Assembly (NCBI RefSeq): GCF_025766255.1
Contig: NW_026516715.1
Coordinates: forward strand, 237,571 to 301,570
Direction of reading: 5' to 3'
Length of the DNA stretch: 64,000 nt
Source of the DNA: Zychaea mexicana
Lineage: Eukaryota; Mucoromycota; Mucoromycetes; Mucorales; Lichtheimiaceae
Below, in pieces: positions 58,166-64,000 of the stretch. Below the pieces are notes generated by a model. The model did not search any database, had not been told where the DNA came from, and saw only the letters and a program-made list of their open reading frames with translations. The position numbers were made by a program, and so were the translations under genes. The stretch's first letter is position 1. Every line of letters starts with the position of its first letter.

Positions 58166-59866
58166 ATGTTACCCAAGAAGAAGCAATCCATTGGTGACGA
58201 CTATGAAACGCGGAACCGCACTGTCCGGGCACCCGAAATGTGCGTCGACTATTTGTCGTATCGCTTTGACGAAATGGATCTCGCTGCCTCATGGCGTGTC
58301 ATGACCAAACAAAAGAAAGATATTGTCAATGGCCTTCGACTTGAGAATGCATCGTGGCGTACGTGGGCAAAGCACAAGTACCGTTTGAGCACTGTAAGTC
58401 CAGAGACGCTCAACTGGTAAGGAACACACCACAGTTTTTGTTACAGGTGTTGAAATAGAGAGGACAGAATATTTTACTGATAACATACTTTCTTTGTGTA
58501 ATCTTTGTGCACATACACTAGGCTTAAAGACAGCGACGTAACATGGCTATATGGCCCGCTCCACACAGTGATAAAGAACATTGAAGAAAAGGATCGATAC
58601 GCTAAGCCAAAGATTGCAACCACTGAAGATACCTTGGGCTTGATGACCACAAACCATCGTCGGCCTGGCCAACCACTCAAGTCCGTGCTGAAGAAAGTGA
58701 CAGCCTCAGATTTACTGCGACGCTCGGCATCCGAATTGCAGGCAAACCAGATCAACGACGATCAGGAGGAGCAGTACCCGCACCCGCACCCACAACCACA
58801 ACCAAAAGCACAACCACAACAGCAACAGCAACAGCATCAGCAACAGCATCAGCATCAGCATCAGCAACCACAACAACAGTCCTCCAAGCCATCTTTATCA
58901 CTCACCGAGGCAAACAAAAAACTCAAAGCTTTCTCACCCTCCGTTATCGCTACCCATCGCCAACCGAAACTTCGATTCAACCAACACGTGGAACAATGCG
59001 TTGCACTCAGTGATACCGAGGACCGGAAACGACACCGCCCTAGGGCAAGGTTTTCCAATATACTGGATGAAGATGAAGACGAAGAAGAAGACGAAGAAGA
59101 AGGATACAGCGACGACGAAAATGCAATTGTGCTTGACTATGATAACCAGCCACGCTCATCCATAAAGAAGATTGCACCCGCTCGCCTCAAGACAAGCTCT
59201 CAATCAGAGCAGGAGACGGATGAGGTATCGTCATTGTCATCGTCGTCCGCTTCGTCCATGACAGGTGGCAACAACTACTCGTGGATGGTCGGTCAGGATA
59301 CTTTTGATGAAAATGTGCACACTACGTCGGATGAAGAAGACGAAGACGACGACGACGATCAATTGGAGATCCGAAGACGAGCACACTATATCCCGTCGTC
59401 TGGATCTTCCGCTTCCTCCTCAGACGCCATCCAGTGGGTTGGTCAGTCGTGCGTCTACAATGTTCAAGAACCCTCTGATTATGATGATGACTACGGCTTT
59501 GATGACGACGATTGGACTCACGACGAGAATGAAATGCCATCACCACCATTGCCACCCGCCGCACCAATACCAGCTTCTCCACCGCCCGCATCACCAGCAG
59601 CACCGTTGCCATGTCATCCACGAGGCCAACAATTTCCGGGCAAGGCTGTGGCAGTGAGTGAGCCAAGTCCAGTTGAAGCCGATGAGCCATCCATCACTCG
59701 TGTGTCCAGTTATCACAAGGTGACCGATATCCATCATGCACACGGCGAATCTAGCTCAAGCAGCAACAGTAGCGACAGTAACCCGACCATCCTTGGCCAT
59801 ATCGCTCAATGGGCCTCGTCCTACTTATGGCCAAGACAGCCGCCATCGTCTTCACCCAACAAGTGA
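58166..59866 (+). CDS. Reg1/Hex2-like regulatory subunit of protein phosphatase 1
   Basis: Two exons, 58166-58416 and 58522-59866, encode 531 residues. The N-terminal 110 residues hold the family domain (DUF1752): VDYLSYRFDEMDLAASWRVM, then ENASWRTWAKHKYRLSTVSP, then ETLNWLKDSDVTWLYGPLHT, very close to yeast Reg1. A Gln/His/Pro-rich tract follows (about residues 168-205). At residues 233-236 KLRF followed by NQHVEQCVAL is an RVxF-type docking site for the PP1 catalytic subunit, again as in Reg1. The rest is acidic and disordered (EDEDEEEDEEEGYSDD, DDYGFDDDDW). In yeast Reg1 directs Glc7 to Snf1 kinase and so keeps glucose repression on. The same role here is inferred. It stands head-to-head with etr1. 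Confidence 0.9.
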
Positions 59867-60383
59867 TTTCCCTTTACTCGTTAACTTTTCTCTACCACCT
59901 TTGCATCATGCCCCTAACTTAATCCAACGCACATATACACACCACATTACACGCGCAATTCTTTACCTATAGATCCATTTTAAAAACCAAAATTCAAGAA
60001 GTACCCATCCACCTTGACATTCTTACTCCTCGCTCTCTCTCTCTTCTCTCTTCTCTCTTCTCTCTTCTCTCTTTTTATCGTGCATTATACATATTATATA
60101 TCTCGCATTCCTTTCCACTAAGTCTATCTTTTGCATTTAGCACACTTACACATCAACACACTGTCTTTCACGTAATTATACTCTTGCTTAAAATGTTTTA
60201 CAAGTTTCTAAATATCTATTATTATTGTTTTGTGTTTATCGATTACTCTTCCTTCTTTCAATCAGTATAACTAAAAGAGTTGATTTGCAAAAGTTGTGCA
60301 TGTAGGTAGGCTGATAATGGAGTGATGTGGGAGAGGAGAGGGAGAGGAGAGTGACGATATGCTTATTATATAGTGTGATGCTT
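59867..60383. other. Convergent 3' region
   Basis: 517 bp between the stop codons of the Reg1-like gene (plus) and the NAPRTase gene (minus). It is T/C-rich with a CTCTCTT tandem near 60032-60072. No gene is seen. Confidence 0.65.
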
Positions 60384-61769
60384 TTAAATACCCAATTTTT
60401 TCTTCAATTCATCAACCAAATCATCGCTAGCGCTGTGCTTGAGCACATCATCGCTAAGCTTGATCACACGTTGTCCATTGCAGTATTTCATCTTGATCAC
60501 CATGTTCATCGGGGTGCTCTTTTGCTCAGGGTTCGACACCTTGGTAAAGTCGTTTGTAAGAGAGGTACCGATACCAAAGCTAGCACCGATGCCTGCTTCA
60601 TGTGCAGCCTTTTGCAGCTTGATTGCTTTGGGTACATCGAGTGCGTCTGAAAAGACAATGAACTTATTCTTTGGATCGACGTCAACCGACTTGTAGTGGT
60701 CCACCATTCGCTGGAGGAATTCAACAGGATCACCAGAGTCTTGTCGCACAGCTGCGTACTTTGTAGCCAAGTCGTGGTTGAAATCGCGCAAAAAGACATC
60801 TGTCGTGAACGTATCTGTCAATGCGATACCAAGTGCCCCCTTGTATGTGTCATACCAGCGTTGCAAAGCGATACCGTTAGCGTGCTCTACGCCTTCCAAA
60901 GCAGAGATGGCCATAAAGAACTCGTGGGCTGTAGATCAGAGTACAAAAAACTCATATTAGAATCAGGTTCAGTTTTTTCTCTTCTACTACATAAAATGGA
61001 GGACAGTAAATTACCTACGGTACCAATGGCAGGCGTACCATACTTCTTGGCCAAATAGACATTGCTAGAGCCACTGAACACGCCCTTGGCATCTTTGCAT
61101 TTTTCTGCAGCCTCGTCCAAAGCATGTACCACAATATCTTGGGTCTTGTAATCCCGTCTTCGCCGGGTTCCAAATTCCGAGAATTTGCAGCCATTTTCCA
61201 ATAGCTTGACGCCCTTGTCGAGTGCCTTTTCATACTGTCCGTCATAATTCCAATCGCGATCGACAAACTTAAAGTAAGCTTCGGAAATCAATGCCAGTAA
61301 CGGCACCTCGTACAGGATGGTTTCGTGCCAAAGACCCGTTATTTCAAGCTCAAAGTCGCGCGTTTCGGGATCAAACTTGTACTGAACTTGTTCTTCGGGT
61401 CTGTAACGGAACTTGGCAAGGTAATTGGCATAGCTTTCGTCAAAGAAATCAAACGAGGCAATGTATTCACGTTCCTCGGGCGTCAATTCGAGGTTGGCCA
61501 TATCTATATCCATTTTTTGGATTAACTGGTTTGCTTTTCTTGCGTTTGGGAAGTTGGTCTTTCATGTTTCTTTTTTGCAACAATTTACCCTTGATCTGTT
61601 TATCAAGCCACGCAACAGCTTCAGCATTCAACTGCAGATCCTTGTCTCGATTGGTAAATTGGTAGACAGCTTTTGCATCCTTGTAGTGCTGCAGCACAGC
61701 ATGCTGCATGGTGAATTTGTACAAGTCATTATCGAGAATGGAGGGGAATACTTCGTGGCGAGATTTCAT
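60384..61769 (-). CDS. npt1: Nicotinate phosphoribosyltransferase (NAPRTase)
   Basis: Three exons on the minus strand, 61769-61589, 61503-61015 and 60928-60384, give 404 residues. Family segments occur in order: SILDNDLYKFTMQHAVLQHY at the N-terminus, YIASFDFFDESYANYLAKFR, the active-site part EFGTRRRRDYKTQDIVVHAL, GSSNVYLAKKYGTPAIGTVAHEF with the conserved His, VRQDSGDPVEF, and IVFSDALDV. The enzyme converts nicotinate and PRPP to nicotinate mononucleotide with ATP, the first step of the Preiss-Handler salvage route to NAD. It is cytosolic or nuclear in yeast. Phases agree in both introns. The length is close to yeast Npt1 (429). The start is the ATG followed by KSRHEVFPSILDND. Confidence 0.95.
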
Positions 61770-62573
61770 ATTCGCGAAAGAGAGCGGGAAAGATATACAA
61801 CCACAATGCAGCGGCTGGTGTAGTCACGCTTTATCTTATATAGCAGCTGAGAGTCCGCAGGATTGCCCATTGATTTATCTCCACCATCCCCCCACCCATC
61901 CAATCACTGATTAATGAAATACTAAATGCACTAAGTAATCAATAGCCTGTTAGTTCTTGGGTCAGAATGTAATGCGATCCTTTGGGAGGTGCGGATCACT
62001 TGGATTTTACAGTGATGACAGCGATAGATAGTCATGCACAAACTGACATCGAAAATCTTAATATGTGGCAACTACGTGCATGTTCTAGTATCATGATGAT
62101 TCCTGATGTTAATAAGCACATATTGGCAGGACTACTGTATGTATCGGACTCGCTCATATGATGACACTTTAGCTTGAAGAACATTATTCAATAATAGCGA
62201 TGACCCTTGAATTGTTAGACAGTAATTGCCGGATGAAGAAGGAATGAGGTCATTACGGAATACTGTAGCGCACTGGACTGGATGTATTACCAGTAATTAA
62301 ACTACTGATAAAGCACCATAGTCTAGCGAGCACTTGATGTCCCTAAGAGATGTCTCCAAGAGCGATGAAACCGGGTCAACTCAGAAAAGCAGTGATACAT
62401 TGTTGCTACTTGGATCAACTCTCGACTGAATTGAAATTTCAGCGTAAAACAAGCAGCTGTCTCGTTTTATCATTTCGCGCATCTTCCCATCAGTCCAAAT
62501 TTATAAGAAGAGAAGATCATCAGTTGTCTTGTATTCTTCTTCTTTTTTCGTTATGCAAATTTTGTGATCTTGC
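61770..62573. other. Intergenic; promoters of NAPRTase and the exonuclease gene
   Basis: 804 bp with no convincing coding region. I searched it for missing N-terminal exons of the polymerase-like gene and found none. Confidence 0.5.
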
Positions 62574-63805
62574 ATGATCATCCCACAAAGCACGGCTGTG
62601 CGTATCCTCAGCACCGATATTGAATGCATATTTAGAGAATACTTTTCTGCCCCAGAAGCACGCTATGATTCTGTTTTACAAATTAGTGGTGTCGCAGTGA
62701 ATTACTATGGTACACGCCTTTTGATTTTTTAAAACGGTTCTTTTCTCTCCTCGAAGAGAAAGAAAAAAACACCGTGCTTACCCGGAATCAAAACCATATG
62801 TATTCTTGCTGAAATGTAGGAAATGACCATGCTGAGATCAAGCAGAAAATAGTTTTTACCTTGGATACATGCGCTGCTATAGACGGCGTCAAAGTTGTAG
62901 AGTGCGAGACGGAGCGTGCTCTTTTAAGTAAATGGCGCATATTTCTACTCAAGGTGAGTACAACATATATGATATAGACAATATGTTAAAGAAAAAAGCT
63001 GACTCATGCTTGATGGCCCGATAATTATTTCCAGTTTGATCCAGATGTTCTCACTGGATTTTATTCTAACAAGTTTGATCTAAAATACCTGATCGAGAGG
63101 GCGGAACGACTGGGACTCGCGACTTTCCCTTATTTTGGACGTGAGCTTGGTAATACTATTAGTTGCTATATTTTTGTATAGGTGCCCCCTCTACCTGTTA
63201 GTAAAGGCAAGACAAACACTAATTGTAACGTAAGCACGTACATAATAACATGTTGTTAGACGAAAAGGTAGTGATCAAGCCTTCTGCAGGGAGAAAACCA
63301 GCTGTTGTCGAAGATGTTCCAGGACGTATGATTATTGATATGTACGATTATATCAAGGAACAGTATCCCAACTTGTCCAGGTATACGCTAGATGCAGTAT
63401 CACATCATTTTTTGGGTATGTAGCAGTGACGTGAGAAATGGCATCATTGACTATCATCCACTGAAATGATACCATCATCGAGAGACAAATACAAAACTTC
63501 ACAAACTGACTTAATTCCTTTAATAGGCGACCGGAAAGAACACATGAATTATTTCGAAATTCCAGGTTTACAAATGGGCGATGAGTATACCAGACAGCGT
63601 TTAGCAAAGTATTGTTTGAAAGTAAGGTTTACCATAAAGAATTTTATACACTATTTTACCATACCGAGCCATACCTTAATGATACTATCGCCGTACTCAG
63701 GATTCAATGCTTGCCTACGAGCTTTTCAAGAAACTGCAGCCACTTGAGAATATACTCGATCAGACAGCAGTTCCAATGGAATGCTATGGATGTGAGGAGC
63801 AATAA
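62574..63805 (+). CDS. DNA polymerase delta-type 3'-5' exonuclease domain, stand-alone
   Basis: Six exons, 62574-62709, 62820-62953, 63035-63140, 63260-63415, 63527-63621 and 63701-63805, join without a frame error to 243 residues. The protein starts just before Exo I (RILSTDIECIF with the DIE acids), has Exo II (FDPDVLTGFYSNKFDLKYLI), LGLATFPYFG, then RYTLDAVSHHFLGDRKEHMN and Exo III (RLAKYCLKDSMLAYELFKKL, YxxxD). Order and spacing follow family B polymerase delta (Pol3/POLD1). The finger, palm and thumb are absent; the chain ends MECYGCEEQ and a stop, with no polymerase motif in the remaining 195 bp. All catalytic acids of the exonuclease are present, so activity is possible. It could be a retained partial duplicate of POL3 acting in trans, or a young relic. 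The upstream N-terminal domain was not found. Confidence 0.8.
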
Positions 63806-64000
63806 GAAGACCACATAAAATCTTGCGTACATATTTGATCAACATGTAATATAGTAGTGATAGTCAATGAGAATTCTATGTATGTAATGACAGATGCTTC
63901 TACAATAAATAAGCAAAAGCGATCAGATTGCTATTTGTTGAACGATGATCTAATACACCTTTCAATCCATTGACCAGCGGTTAGAGGATCTTTAAACAGC
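63806..64000. other. 3' flank to the window end
   Basis: AT-rich 3' flank of the exonuclease gene; no further polymerase exon is visible before the window ends. Confidence 0.55.

Noticed and set aside
1..64000. CRISPR array, rRNA, tRNA, riboswitch or bacterial operon
   Set aside because: No regularly spaced repeats, no rRNA or tRNA core motifs, and the genes are intron-bearing eukaryotic genes.

Overview
This window looks like nuclear DNA of a filamentous fungus of the Mucoromycota, most likely a Mucorales-type zygomycete (inference). The genes carry many short GT-AG introns, promoters have pyrimidine-rich tracts and long homopolymers, and the gene set is fungal: a Rua1-type C-terminal domain, a Reg1-type PP1 subunit, PAS kinase, a CipC-type domain and the fungal 9.5 kDa complex I subunit. 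I see no rRNA, tRNA, CRISPR array or replication origin.

Left arm (1-30 kb), ordinary host genes: a HAUS1-like augmin subunit (minus) shares a 286-bp promoter with the complex I 9.5 kDa subunit (plus); then a single-exon homeodomain factor, a 5-kb gene-poor stretch, a Rua1-domain regulator (minus), a small coiled-coil protein (plus), an M20 amidohydrolase (plus), a TMEM70/TMEM186-like mitochondrial protein (plus) and a PAS-domain kinase (minus). A degraded Crinkler-like fragment lies near 28.5-29.4 kb.

Central block (30-45.5 kb), mobile DNA: a decayed PIF/Harbinger-like transposon with transposase and Myb/SANT-like genes; a young Ty3/Gypsy chromovirus with near-identical LTRs and a 5-bp target duplication, apparently inside an exon of an unrecognised gene; a very AT-rich Merlin/IS1595-like transposase relic; an 895-bp non-autonomous hAT-type element with 8-bp target duplications; and AT-rich ORF ruins.

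Right arm (45.5-64 kb), host genes again: a GRIP-domain golgin, a ricin-B-type lectin fused to a CipC/DUF3759 domain, a hexokinase-like protein whose phosphate loop is lost, mitochondrial enoyl reductase Etr1 (minus) divergent from a Reg1-like PP1 targeting subunit, nicotinate phosphoribosyltransferase (minus), and an intact multi-exon gene encoding only the 3'-5' exonuclease region of DNA polymerase delta.

Exon coordinates were worked out by hand from splice consensus, phase and family similarity. Each main model adds up to a whole number of codons. Several carbon and energy regulators lie in the window (PAS kinase, Reg1-like, hexokinase-like, Rua1-like), but nothing in the sequence shows they work as one unit.
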